DNA from: Scatophagus argus
Lineage: Eukaryota; Chordata; Actinopteri; Scatophagidae
DNA: 64,000 bases
Reading direction: 5' to 3'
Assembly: GCF_020382885.2 (NCBI RefSeq)
Contig: NC_058514.1
Coordinates: 10,774,249 to 10,838,248, forward strand
Numbering within the stretch: the first letter of the stretch is position 1; each line of letters opens with the position of its first letter. Shown one piece after another: positions 12,306 through 24,660 of this stretch. The position numbers were made by a program, and so were the translations under genes. The notes under the pieces are model-generated. The model saw nothing but the letters and a program-made list of their open reading frames with translations. It searched no databases and was not told the origin of the DNA.

Positions 12306-15300
12306 GCAGTCATACCTTGTCGTATTGCTATTTTGACAAAGGGAAAGGACCTGAATATTTCAGGGCCATCCAGCAGGTTCTCGTCTCATCTTAATTTATA
12401 ACATGAAAATAACATTGCCAAAAATATAAATGCAGTATGAAAAGATGGCCTGAAGTGTTCTGGCACTTAGCCTTCAGAATCAGCTTTACCATCACCATAA
12501 CAATACGAAAAGCAAACAAACTGCGTCTGCAGGCACGCTCATGTGACTCCAGCATTCTTCTGCAGTGATTAATGGGAAGTTTCTATGTTCACCTGCTGCT
12601 GTTTATTTACAGACACTGCATGTGACACATTTTTCATCCTTGGGTGTGAAAGAATAAAAAGAGAAAACTCTGTTTACCAATTCATGTTTAAAATGTGACA
12701 CTGACATAATACCACCACAATACAAATTAAAGCAATTCCACTGCATGTTGTAGCCTTGTCAAACAAGATTTATGTTGTACTTGTGTCACAAGGAGGGAGT
12801 CATGCTATGCGGGCCTGACAACACGCCCATCTCTTTGTGCACGGATGCATATTATTCTGAACGGTGAAAATGAGAAACACTCCCTCTAACTTGTTTAATC
12901 CCATAATGGCCTCTTATAGGTTCTACAACTGTTTGCTCACGCAATCTTTATAAGTCCCATAATATATTTTTTTCCACTTTTAGGCCTGAATACAGAGCGC
13001 TCAGTCAGTGTTGGAAAAGCCTTCAAATGGAATTATATTAACCACCTGTTCCTGATCCGGAGGCATTAATGGACGAGTGGAAGTCGCGTGTGTTGCCTGC
13101 GGTTCAGACATGGTAAAGACATAGACGGAGAGACGTACACCCCTCTCCTCAGGCACATAAAACAGAGACGGGTCTGGGCACGACAGGCAGGAGGGGCAGG
13201 ATGTGTGTGTGTGTGTGTGTGTGAGTGTTAAGAGAGGTGTAGCAAAAGCAGGCATATAGGAGTAAAGTGTAGATGATGAGAGGTGGAGTGAGGGAGTTTT
13301 CATCAGTTGCCTGGCAATTAAAGTTGTTTACCATACAAGACTAAGAAGTCTGTGAGCCAAGTAGATGACTTCAATATTAATACTTAATTATATTATTAAG
13401 TAATAATTATAATAATAAGTTATAATAAGATACTTATAATAAGTTCTTCCATCCCTTCTTCTTCACCTCGGGTCAAAGCTGCATGAGTATATTTCCTAAC
13501 TGTAAAATGCAAATATAAATGAAATTAAATATGAGCTACAGGGGGAAGAAGATTTAGATCCTCTGTTCCCTTTGCTCCTCTCATCACATCTAAACCCACA
13601 GACCATCAGCACCAGCTGCTTGGCAGGATCAGTTACGCGGCTCATTTGGAAAGCTTCAGATGACTTCAGGTAAATGTATTAAAACCATATTCGGCCCCTC
13701 TGTCTCTCTCTTTGAGTGATCAGAGGGAAGTACTTTTGCAGCTTAAGGACGACATATGAGCTGAGAGCATGTCCATATTCAGCATTCTGCTTTATCTAAA
13801 TGTTGCAGTTTTGATGGAGCAGAATGCTCTGTAGCTCCAAAACATGGTGGATCTGAAGAGCAAGACTTAAATAATAAGACTGGTGTTCTTCTGTATTTTC
13901 CTTTTTGCCATGAAATTACATGATTAAGACCATCAGGGACACTGCTGTCTGTCTGTCAATACTTTCTGTCCTCCCCACTCTACTGTACTCTGCTCCAAGG
14001 CTACTGAAGATAAGATAAGATGTATACTTTAAATTTTAAAAGGGGTTCAGTGATTTCAGAAAACAGCTGGGCTCTGTACTTTTTTTTTTTTTTTTTTTAA
14101 CAAATAATACTTCAACAAGTGTAAATAGTGAATTTGCTGGGGACTGTTTTCCATCTTTATTGCAGTGAAGGAACATGACACCCAGTACAACAGTGTGGCT
14201 CACTGATGTGCTTGTGACTAAAGCTCTGTGTCTCAGAGGCATAAGCTACATCAGGTTCCGGCTCGGATACTCGTTGGTTTTGCTTTTTTCATAAGATTTT
14301 GCGGACAACATGAACAATGCACAGTAATTTTACCAGACTGACCTTTTATCTATAATGGATGCACACACACAAATGCAATTTTTCTACTTTCAAGCCAGTT
14401 TCATTGTCTTCTATATCCACAAAAATGTAGCCACATGCGATGAAACCTCTTGCCTTCCACGCTTTCTCATCCCTGTTTATCCCTCATCCCTTTTTTTTGA
14501 TCAAATAACCAAACAGCACAAAGGCTCTCGGTGAAACCCTCTGGCACTCCACCCTGTAGATTATACAGTGAAGGAGCCGCACGTACAATAACAAAGGTTT
14601 TGTCCCAGAGTAGCATCCACAGCTCGCCTCCTCTTTGTCATTATCTGGACTGAAATGAAAACTTTCAATTCAGTGGCTGGCTCATTTTTTGGAAGTTGTA
14701 ATCCTCTCCATTGTTGATTGATTGTAAAAAAGTGCCAGTAGGTGTGGCTCTTTGTTTAGGCTTTGTGGTTTTAGCTGCTTGTGCTAACTCCCCACTTCTT
14801 CCTTCTTTTGTGTCAAGCAAACCGCTGTTGTGACCTGATGATCCAGGAAAGACCAACTTAACAGCTACATTTTAAAGCTTAATAATGCTGGTGAATGTAC
14901 AATTAATTAAGCTTCAAATTATTATAAATTAAAAAGAAAAGAAAAGTAAAAAATAAGATAAGTGAGCACAGATAAGGAAGAATTCAAATAGGAGTGTTTT
15001 CTTTACCAAATGACCTCACCATGCCATGGAAGGCAAAGGCGGCACAGATATGTGTGTGTGTGTGTGTATGTACTTATGACTCGTTACGACAGTAGTGTTT
15101 GCTCCCGCTTCTTTCTTCAAGCTGAGTTTCGGTGACATCATTTATCAAACAGGACTCTTTGCCAGCTCAGACTGCAGGACTCAGACTCACCAAGTCTCTG
15201 TTTGGTTTGTTTTTCGCCCGCTGGTTTGTGTTTGTGAGAGGATGAGTTCACTCCCCGTTGTGGACTGAATGCTGCAGGCTGCAGATGGTAGACTTATGAC

Positions 15301-15540
15301 TTACTCGTGTGTGTCTGTGTGAATTCATTTCAGCTGTGTTCCAGCAAACAAGGCTTACGCTTTCCTGGGACTCTTTCAGTAAATGACTTACATTTTTCAT
15401 TAATTTTGTTTTGGTACATTTTGTATCATAAAAGATTTCTGTGTGTTTGTATATTTTTATGCAGTACATGATTTACTGTATATTTTATATGCATATTTAT
15501 TTGTTTTTGAAAAAGAAATCGACAAATGAATAGAAGAATA
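12306..15540. other. Intergenic DNA, no gene supported
   Basis: Non-coding. It includes a (TG)n tract at 13202-13222, very AT-rich sequence at about 13375-13445, a poly-T run near 14080-14098 and a short (TG)n at about 15051-15067. No supported exon. Confidence 0.6.
13202..13222. repeat. (TG)n microsatellite
   Basis: Perfect TG dinucleotide run. Confidence 0.9.
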
Positions 15541-15841
15541 CAGTGTGACAACTTATCAGCCACAACCTTGGGTTCTGCGGGGAAACCTTGGGTTCTGGCA
15601 ATAATGTGGATGCTCTTTGACATACACCACCCACCTGGATGCACCAGAATGAGTCGAATCCACAATCCCACCCTCAATGCACAGGACCCAGAGGATTCAA
15701 CATCCTGATGCAGATGACCAAAACATACCCCCAGAAGTCCTGTGTCCCTTCTTCTGACAGGTCAGAGCTGTTTTGGCACCACATGGGGGACCTACACGTG
15801 ATCAAGCAGTTGGTTTTAATGTGGCGGCTGATCAGTGTGTA
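15541..15841 (+). mobile_element. Internally deleted Tc1/mariner element
   Basis: The right end TTTTAATGTGGCGGCTGATC followed by AGTGTGTA, and the degraded left end TTATCAGCCACAAC, are the inverted termini of a Tc1/mariner family widespread in teleosts. Inside, GGGAAACCTTGGGTTCTGGC is the family's left subterminal sequence. GGTCAGAGCTGTTTTGGCAC followed by GGGGGACCTACAC is the relic of the transposase C-terminus. At about 300 bp, most of the transposase and its catalytic region are absent, so the copy is non-autonomous. Open frames over it (15526-15708, 15639-15929) are not genes. Confidence 0.75.
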
Positions 15842-16369
15842 TACCACTGCTGATGTAAAATATCATCCTCCTAACTTGAACGACTGTTCAACAATAATAC
15901 ATATTTACAACAGGAAAATGACGACCTGAAGTCTCAGGCCCTGCAGTGACCTAATTTGAATTTGGTGACACAGAGTACAAAGTGCAATAGAGGACAGAGC
16001 TTGCAGTACACCACAGAGGAAAACTGACGAATCTATTGTCACACTAAATTATCAGTGGGTGTGTTAAGAGCTGATGACAGTCCTTTGATCCCCTCTAACA
16101 GTCATGTTCTCCACACCCTGAAGGTGTAGTAATGGAGGAGTTATTATAGCATATACTGCAAATATATATAATATAAGTCAAATTAATCTCCTTTTCAAAT
16201 CACATTTCTGAACATATTTAGTTTTTCGTGATCCTTCTTAAGTTTTTTAACTTAAGTGATTAGAAAGGTTGCATTTAATAACATATGGCTAAGACAAATG
16301 TCACTACTTTGAAATTTGGAATTAAACAAGAATAGGCATGTTACTAGTGGCTCAAAAGTAGAGTGCATC

Positions 16370-16650
16370 ACAGGCTGATGGGAAGGTCCTTTTGCAGGTA
16401 TTTGTTCATAAACCAAAGTATTCTGGACAAACAGAAATGTTCACCTAAGGAGGTGTGAGAAGAAAGATCGGGTGATCAAAGTTTTTTAAAAAATCATCCT
16501 CTGGAGATCATGAATGTCCATGAATGCACCAACTTGCATGACATTGCATCCAGTAGCTGTCCATACATTTCACAGCAAAAAATATAATCACCAAAGTCGT
16601 CAAAATTTATCCCCTAGGGGACTTGAATGTATCTGATATATCTGAACTTC
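16370..16650 (+). repeat. Dispersed repeat, same family as 36410-36880
   Basis: The phrases GCAGGTATTTGTTCATAAAC, CCAAAGTATTCTGGACAAAC, TCATCCTCTGGAGATCATGA and a final AATCACCAAAGTCGTC are recognisable pieces of a very common fish interspersed repeat. There is no coding capacity. A palindromic TCCCCTAGGGGA lies near its right end. Confidence 0.6.
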
Positions 16651-19600
16651 TTGAGGGTAACACAGTAGCCTAGAGGGAGTGAGAGACAGAAAACTTCTGG
16701 TGGATATGTGCATGGTTCGCTTTTCTCAGCTTTCTCAGCTCAGCTTTGATTACAGTGCAAACACGAATTACTCCACGTTTGTGTATTTTGCAACATGAGC
16801 CGCCTCGTTAAAAGACCTGTGCTGCAAATCATTTGGACCAGGAATCATGTGAAGAATTTCCCAACTAATTTTAGTTTCAAAACAGTTGGAAGCACAACAG
16901 CGGAAAGGCAAACCCTATATAAGTTTTTATAGAATTTCCTCTTTTTGTTTACCTAAATGCAGATTTGTGGCAGGTGTTGGGCAGCAGTGCAGGCCACCCT
17001 GCCTGCAGAATACAGAGTGTGAAGTGTGAACTCGCTCTCCTGGGAAAAACTCCTGCATATTCGCAGAGTTTTGTGTGAGGCTCTGAGCCCGTGTGTGTGT
17101 GTGTGTAGCCTGTCATCAGCACTGGTGAGTGATTGAGCCCATAGGCCTGCTCACACGCCACATCTCAAACAAGCCTGCATGTATGCATGTGTGCGCGTGT
17201 GAGACACCATTCATTCTGACCGAGTAAATCCAGCAGAAACCAAACAATGCAGCCCTACTCACACCCTATTAAGCTGTCACGGTGCGGCCATTGAACTTAC
17301 CCTATAATCTTTACCATAATGGGAGTCTTTTTTTACAGTAATTGGTGTGCTGCTCACACTCACAGACGCACACACACAGACACTCACAAGCCCAGAGCAC
17401 AGACAGACTGAGCAAACAAAGCATTTACATACAAATAAAGTAAATACACGTGCACACAAATAGTGATGTGCACAAACTGCACAATGCCATCCGCCAAATA
17501 TACCCATGTGTGCTGTTCTTTTCCTGTGACCTCAGCTGTGAGTTCATTCCTCCCTTCGCACATATGGAGCCCTGGCACTGTCTCTGCTCTCGGCTGCTAC
17601 CCTGCTACTATCAGCACATTTTTAATTGCCTGGCTTTAGAATATAACAGCCTCTGTGATGACAGCACGCTTGTTTATTTTTATATGCAACCATAAAGGCC
17701 TCAGCAGCCTGGACCATGTAAGGTATATATATATGATGTTTTTTTCCCCAGATTTTTATTTTTAGCAGTGTGCAACCAAAGTGTAGTTTGGAGTAACTAA
17801 GGGGTTTTCTGGCAGAAAGCCACTGTCAAAGGCAGGCTAACCTGACCTCTGATCATATGTGGGATTTAAGTAAACTGAAGAAACTGAATAAAGGTTAATG
17901 TCCTCAAATTGTCTCACTGTCGGGGGTTTTGAGTTCCTGTTGTTTGAATAAACAGAATACACCACAATATTGTGAATATTACCATGGAAGCAGAAGCGAG
18001 TGAGACAAATGGGATGATCCAAATGAATGCCCCAGTCTCACAGCATCCCAGAATCACGGACATTAAATATCATAGAGACAGAAAATCGGACTGAACCGAG
18101 GAAGACGAGGATAATGTCCTCACTGTAGGTTTGTTCAGTTAAAGTTTAATGTGCTGGTACTAGCCTGAATACTCTGAGCCTGGGGACTCATCACAAGCAA
18201 AAGTAACTCTCTCTTGTAAGTCAAACAGCAAAAAGACAAAAGGGTTCCAGAAGTCAAAGCAGGAAGAGTCTCACCCTACTTTGCCCCATTGTCATAAGTT
18301 AATTACTGAGCTTGATGCAACTAAACAATTTTCATTACAAAGTAATTCAACTGACCTGTCTGGCATAACTAGATAAACCTGCACTCCATCAAACCACAGT
18401 GCTGATTAATGTTACAAACATAGCTTTCAACAATGAGGCTATTATGGCCGTGGTTACATGCAAACAGCATCGGTATATACGACCCGAAGAGAATGAGAGA
18501 TACTGTATCCCTCTGGTGTCCATCACTTTGCTATATGTCACAAGTAAAGCACGGTGTGATTTGAAACAAAGTTTTGAAATGTCACATAATCATCACCTAG
18601 TTTTGAGTGAATAAACTAGGCTACACATGTGGAGAAGAAGAAGAAGAAGAAGAAAAAAAAAAGCAAAGCCAGTGGCCTTGACATCAATAGTGGTCAATGA
18701 AGAGACTTCGACAACTGAAATAGCTTTTCTTTCTTTTTTTTTAAAGGTTTTTGTGAAATTAAGCAATTTTCATCGACCTTTTCGGTGTTTTCTTTTTTTT
18801 TAAATATTGCAACAACAACTGATCGAATGACAACTTACAGGTGAAAGATTTTACTCATAATAAACATACAGAAGATTACCACCTGACTCTGCAGTTTCTG
18901 TTAGCGCTACAAATATTTTTAATGTTTCGGATCATTGTCGTGATTTTACGACCCCCAGATTTACTGCTTGGCTCGCCCTTATCGTTCTCATCAGCACTGT
19001 TTCTGTTGGCTGCAGCAGGCAGCTGTTATCAGTGAAACAAAGCTCTGATGAACTCACTCAACACTACCTGCCCTGCACCAAATGAGAGTCAGACAAATTT
19101 AGCCACTATGGTAAACAAAGTAGAGCATTTAGCAGCTAAAGGGGAAGATATTTACCTCAGTAGGTAAAAGAAGCTAAGATATTGGACTTTTATGCATAGG
19201 TGAGAGAGCAAGAGAGAGAGAGAGAGAGATCGCACGAGAGAGGGGGTGGTACAGAGATTCATAACAACAGCGTATTGGAATGACAATGACAGTATTCACA
19301 ATAATAGTGATGATGGTAGTAACAGAAGTAGTAATAGTAGTAACAATAACAATGCAGAAACGTAACAGGTGGTAATGACAGTCAGTACAAAGTGCAAAGA
19401 CTCTGGGCAAGGAATCATGTTTATGGTATATCACTGTTGTGTTGTGTTGTTATGATGTATTTTAGCTACGCTGAAGTCCTGACCAAAACAATTAGATCAA
19501 AGCAAAAAAAAAAAGAGAGAGAAAAGAAGAAGCAAACATTAATTGTGTTAATCAGTTGTCTGTGATTGGACACAAAGTCTGGTCTCTTTTATGAAATCAG

Positions 19601-19821
19601 ACACGCTGAACACCCATTCACCACCAAACCATTACACTCTGTTTCATGTCACACTGGTTTCAACGCTGGCTCTGAACGTTGGCTTCGTACGCTAAGGTAT
19701 CGAATCATCTGATGTCAATGTAACTCCGGTGGATACTGTGCTGCTTTGCAGTTGCTGGAGACTGCAAGTATTTCAGTTGAGAAAACAACACAGAAATCAA
19801 CCTCACATATTGACATCTACT
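16651..19821. other. Intergenic DNA, no gene supported
   Basis: Non-coding. It holds a short (TG)n at about 17092-17106, a (GAA)n/poly(A) stretch at 18632-18662, a (GA)n run near 19207-19229 and an imprecise TAGTAA/TAACAA trinucleotide-rich stretch near 19290-19352. No supported gene. Confidence 0.6.
18632..18662 (+). repeat. (GAA)n followed by poly(A)
   Basis: GAA trinucleotide repeats passing into an A run. Confidence 0.85.
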
Positions 19822-20060
19822 AAGATGGTCATTTAGGTCATTGTTGGCAAATGAAACCTGTTCACAGCTACTGGCATGAGGTGAGGACAGCTATGGGTGT
19901 GTTACATCAGCTGATGAAGTGCATGGCTGAAAAATAGCCGTCACACCTTTTCCAATAAGGAAACACCTCAAGAATTGCTCTTGCCATGCAGTGCTTCTTG
20001 TCTGTCCTGTGGGCCCAGTCACTTGGCAAGTTTTTCTTTCATTTCCTTTGATATCAGATG
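19822..20060 (+). repeat. Diverged duplicate segment, copy 1
   Basis: Aligns collinearly with 20808-21052. Shared blocks in the same order are AAGATGG at the start, AAACCTGTTCA then CTGGCAT, GGTGTGT-ACATCAGCTG, a CACCTTT block, a GTCAC-TGGCA block, and TTTCA-TTCC-TTGATATCA at the end. Both copies are about 240 bp. I do not recognise the family and see no open frame conserved between the copies. Confidence 0.6.
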
Positions 20061-20807
20061 CTTCCATCTAGAAAGTTCCTGGGCCCAGCCCTAAAGAAAG
20101 AAAAAAAACCCCTCTCTTTTCTCAGTGATCATGTTAAATTAGCTGTGTCATCCCAGCGTGAGTGACTGCACAGAACGTACCTTTCCACCTGTTCATTCAA
20201 ACTCAGTGTCGCAAAAATCTTTTTTTGTTTTTTAATAAGATAATCATGTGTACAAACAGAGATATTTTCCAACCACACAGTTCATACACAAGTTAAAGAA
20301 GCATCAGTAATTTTGAAAGGGGAAGTCCTTTGGCAACAGCATCAGCATTATGTCAAACAGAGACTCATTGTAAGAACTCCTCTGGGTTATTCCGGTTCAC
20401 GCTGCACCCGGGGAAGAACTGTAGCCAAAGGGTAATGCGAGCAAAGTTCACCCCGCTCTTGTTTCTAGCTCATTGTGGCAGCATGCAAACACCTGAAGCT
20501 ATGAGGTAATCTGATCATTATCCTGCAATGCATGTGTTTACAAATACAGTATACACACAATAGTATGAATTTCCTGCGCCGCTAGTGTCTGCTCAGTCAG
20601 ACCTCAAACAGTGTGAATGCATGAATCAGTGTGGATCTTCTTCTGACAGAAGCAGGATATAAGCTGGTGGGGGGAAAAAAAACCAAACTGTAAAGTATAT
20701 GCAGTACAAAGTGAAGTTATATTCAAAAATGGTACGGGGGTGTTGTGAAATAAACAACAAGCTGAAATAATCTCAGCATAAATTCCATTAGTGAAGGCAG
20801 AACTGGT
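20061..20807. other. Spacer between duplicate segments, no gene supported
   Basis: About 750 bp of mixed-composition non-coding DNA without simple repeats. No exon or named repeat is visible. Confidence 0.5.
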
Positions 20808-21052
20808 AAGATGGCCATGTCATACCTGTAGAAATCAAACCTGTTCAGAGCCGCTGGCATTCAGAATGTGTGACCCTCCCAGAGGATTGTCACAGGGTGT
20901 GTCACATCAGCTGGTGCCATTGCATTTTAGAGTAACGACAATCGCACCTTTGGAAGCTGATAACGTGCCAGGCACTACTTTCCGGTCAGTGCCACATCAC
21001 CTGGCAGTGAGCAAAGATAGTTTTACTTTCAATTCCCTTGATATCAATCTGT
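20808..21052 (+). repeat. Diverged duplicate segment, copy 2
   Basis: Partner of 19822-20060. A 102-codon open frame (20791-21099) crosses it, but it is not preserved in the partner copy and resembles no protein known to me, so it is not called a gene. Confidence 0.6.
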
Positions 21053-24000
21053 TTCTGATAAATGTTAGTCATGTGTGCAGGCCAGTGTCTCAGAAATGAT
21101 ATGATGCTGTGACAATTTTGGTGTTAGTAAAGGGTAATTGCCACTTAATCTCACCTGACAATAAGAATGGAAGATCCCTAAATATGAATTGCAGCAAGAA
21201 AGTCATACTCTGTGTAGCAGAATAAATACTTTAATGTGGAAGAGTAAGTCAAACATTCGCTCCTGTGTGAATGGAAACTAAGAGGTTGTGGCTTTAAAGA
21301 GCAGTTTGTACTTTTAGGCTGCAAATTGAAATCATAGTGTTGGAAACTGATGGAGGATATGCATTTATTTAAAATACTAATGATAATTTGGACTTTTGGA
21401 AGCAGTCTGCCACACCCACTTTCACACCCAAAAAGAAAGAAACTGCGATGATGTGTCACGTAACAGAAAAGGGTTGATAAAGTTCAAGTACAGTCATAGT
21501 AACGATCCCAGCGTCATTAAGCTGGAGACAATATGGGCTAAAGCCTCTACGGATGAATAACTGAGAGAACTTGTGAGATGAGTGTCACACATATTGGGCT
21601 TCAAAATGCCACACCGCACGTCCTTGCTTTTATCACTGAATCAGCAAGAAACTGTCTTCTCAGTGCACAAAATGCAACGAGTATCACTGCGCATTTTACA
21701 GTCAAGAGGTGTGTACGCTTCAGGACACTTCATGACACATTCGCCAAACACATCACCTCTTTGAAAGAGTGCAATTCAAACTAATCTGATTCATTGCCAC
21801 CTTGTACAGTGCAGAGAGTCCTATATATTTATGTACTTTCACTGGCCACCATGTAAAAAGGGTGTGGGTCCAAATGGAGACTTTTTCCCCTGTATATTTT
21901 GTCATTGTGGCTTGTATAAAATATCTCTCTGTCTATATATAGCAAAAATAATGGGGCACAGTGAGAAATGGAGCCACGGCATCAGGGGAAAGTATGGCTC
22001 AAAATGCTGACTTTTTGTCTGTCTGTCTGTCCTTGTGGAATATACATAAAAACACATGTTTTTACCAAAACCAAAATTGTAAATCCAGTAAGAAATTAAA
22101 TCTACATATTGATTATTCTCCTTTTTGAGTCTTTCTCATGCCTTTGGAGTTTGAGACAAATGGTCTGGGATTTATTTTGCGGGGAAACAAAAAAAAAAAA
22201 GCTGTTTACCCACTCACTGTGCATCAATCCTATAGACACTCTGCATCCAAAATGCACTCACAGCTCAGCGGTGATGCAGAAGTAGGACAGCTAGCAAGGC
22301 TAAAATTCGACCACAAAATAGATAGTTTGGGAGATGTCGGGGGATGGTCTACCAACTGAATGACACTCAATTTATATTTCACACTAAACTCTGCCTGACT
22401 TGACAAATAAACCTGGACTTCATAACCACACACACACACACAAACACACAGGAAGAGAGAGAGGAGAGAGAGGAACAGCGTGCTACGTGAGGAGTGCTCC
22501 CTATACTTAGTGAACTTCTGGCGTTTTAATGGGCCTGACGTAGTTCCATGCTGCGGTCTGAGGTCTCTCCACCAGCATCTATTTTCCCCTCAGAAACTGA
22601 GAGTTGGAAAAAAACATGGAGCATTTAAGCAGGCTAAAAATGTATCTAATGGCAACCACTGTTGGCTGAAAATAGCCCTAGAAGGGTATTATTATCATTA
22701 ATGGGGGATAAATTTGTCGGCTGACTTATCCTGGAGTCATGAGCACTTAAAATTATTCTGCAGTTTGCCCTTTTTTTGGCCGTTTGGCAAAGCTGAGCTA
22801 TCAAGCCTGTCTGAGGAATAGATGGTCTCCTGCTGATTTATACTCAAAGTCAGCTGCCCCTGCAGAGCAGAAAAGATCTCGCTGAGTAAAGATCAACCAT
22901 AGCGCCTTTCAGATTTAGCTGACACAGAACGAGAGTCTCAGTGTGTTGCTTTAATGACCATGCAGACTGTGTTGCATGTTTTAGCCCATTAACTTCAAAT
23001 CACCTTTACATCACATTACACTTACATTTCCGCTGACCTTTTTCCTATGCAAACAATATGTTTTAGCTTAGTTTCCAGACTTCCAGGCTGCTAGTGTTCT
23101 CAGTTTATACCAGTACACTATGAAGGACCCTGCATTCATCTTAATGTCACAGGAAGAATCTTTAGGAAGAAGTCTTTCATGTTTTGAGGGATACGTGGCA
23201 TCAGATATGTGCTGTCTCGTCGCAGAATAGAATATTATGGCTCTTCTTGCTTCCTTTAGCAAGCATGTGCCTTCTGAAATGACAGAAATTACCTTAAAAC
23301 TTCACTAAATACACTGTATTTATTTAGAGATTTACATGTCAATTATGTGTGCTACGGTTGCTGAAAGTGACGCTCACTTCTAGATAAGCTGGTTGTTACT
23401 TTTTCTTGAAGAAGACCTAAATATTTCAGCTTCACCTGAAAAAATCTTAAGGTGCGTGAAGCCACTTTAAAAGATTATATCCACAGTGCAAATGACTTTT
23501 CAGTACTGTCATTACAGAGCAGTTGCTGGCTATAAAAGCGAAAGTGTGGTTGGAGGTGCATGGGCAGGGGCCACAAACTGCCATGTCTAGAATTTTCATG
23601 CCTACAACATGGTCTGTCTGCTAGACTCCAAAAGGAATCCCCAACTCTCTCCAGGTCCACTTCCTGGGTCCTCTCTACCTCAACAGCTGGACCGAGAGAC
23701 GGCTACTGACTTTACCCAGTACGAGCAAGCCATGTTGCATAACAAACTATATCTTTATTTCTCAAATTCTGTCAAGTTCTGTGTGTGTGTGATTACTCAT
23801 TTTTCATACGTTTGAAAAAGGAACTGATGCTCCACTAACCACATCAGCAACGCACTCATCAGTGGGCTGTGTGTGTGTGTGTGTGCATACCTGCTGCAAC
23901 GAACTGATAAAGTCCTGCAACTTTTGGGAGAAACCATCTGGAAAGGGGGTGTGCGACTCTTTGAGGTATGACATAATTAGAAGGATACGTTTGACTCATA

Positions 24001-24359
24001 ATGCAAAAGGTCATTACAACCTTATATAAAATACAAAAAAAATAAATAAATAAAAATATATAAAAAAAAAATCCAGATAACAAAAATGTGTTGAGGCACG
24101 TGTCAGTCGTTTCGCTAGCCATTAAGAAATTACTACTCCCCTTCATCCCATTGTGAGATATGGCTGCATAATGCAAATAGCTAATGCAAATAAAGTACGT
24201 GCTGTTCTCAACATCAGAGATACAATTAATTTGCTTACCGCCTCTTTGACTGATTCTGATATCAAAGAGGTTTATAGATCCCGAACATCTTGGCTTCATC
24301 GCCATGTTTAGCTTACAGTTAAATATCATAGAACATCTCGTGGGCAAGTTTTAATCAAA
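21053..24359. other. Intergenic DNA, no gene supported
   Basis: Non-coding. It contains (CA)n near 22427-22441, (TG)n at 23868-23886, and A/AT-rich simple sequence near 24036-24072. The 162-codon minus-strand frame at 23859-24347 includes poly-Phe and His-Thr repeat translations of these simple sequences and is not credible as a gene. Confidence 0.6.
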
Positions 24360-24660
24360 GCGCTGCCTTTTTGTACAAAATCAGAAACAGTTGTAAGAGG
24401 AGAATAGTTCCTTTCGGTTTTGGATTATGGGTATGATATTTATACATACGCTACAGCCTCTATTCTTAAACCCTTTGATGCTATTTACCGCTGGACTCTT
24501 TGCTTCATTGGTTCATAAGGTCAGCTGATCTTTTTATAACTAGAAGACGTAATAACCATTGGCATTCATTTGCCCGCAAAGCCTTGTCAGAAAATGTTCC
24601 ATCTTCTCTTTTCCTGCTCTTCACCACACTTTGCTCACTCCAGTGATTAAGGATAAGGCA
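24360..24660 (+). mobile_element. Degraded LINE reverse-transcriptase C-terminal remnant
   Basis: One plus-strand frame from about 24417 reads FxLDYGYDIYTYATASILKP and then FDAIYRWTLCFIG. This is the LDYGD-IY-HA-S-LKPLDA-YH-ALRFITG landmark found downstream of the polymerase core in fish non-LTR retrotransposons. The frame is then broken by stops and frameshifts, so it is a dead fragment. It may extend to the left, but I cannot place its edge. Confidence 0.5.

Noticed and set aside
22021..22032. Short TCTG repeats as a CRISPR-like or structured array
   Set aside because: Simple tetranucleotide repetition with no spacers; nothing in this eukaryotic window supports CRISPR, phage or operon systems.
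23859..24347. 162-codon minus-strand open frame
   Set aside because: It translates simple sequence (His-Thr repeat from (TG)n, Phe-rich run from A/T-rich DNA), with no splice context or motif.
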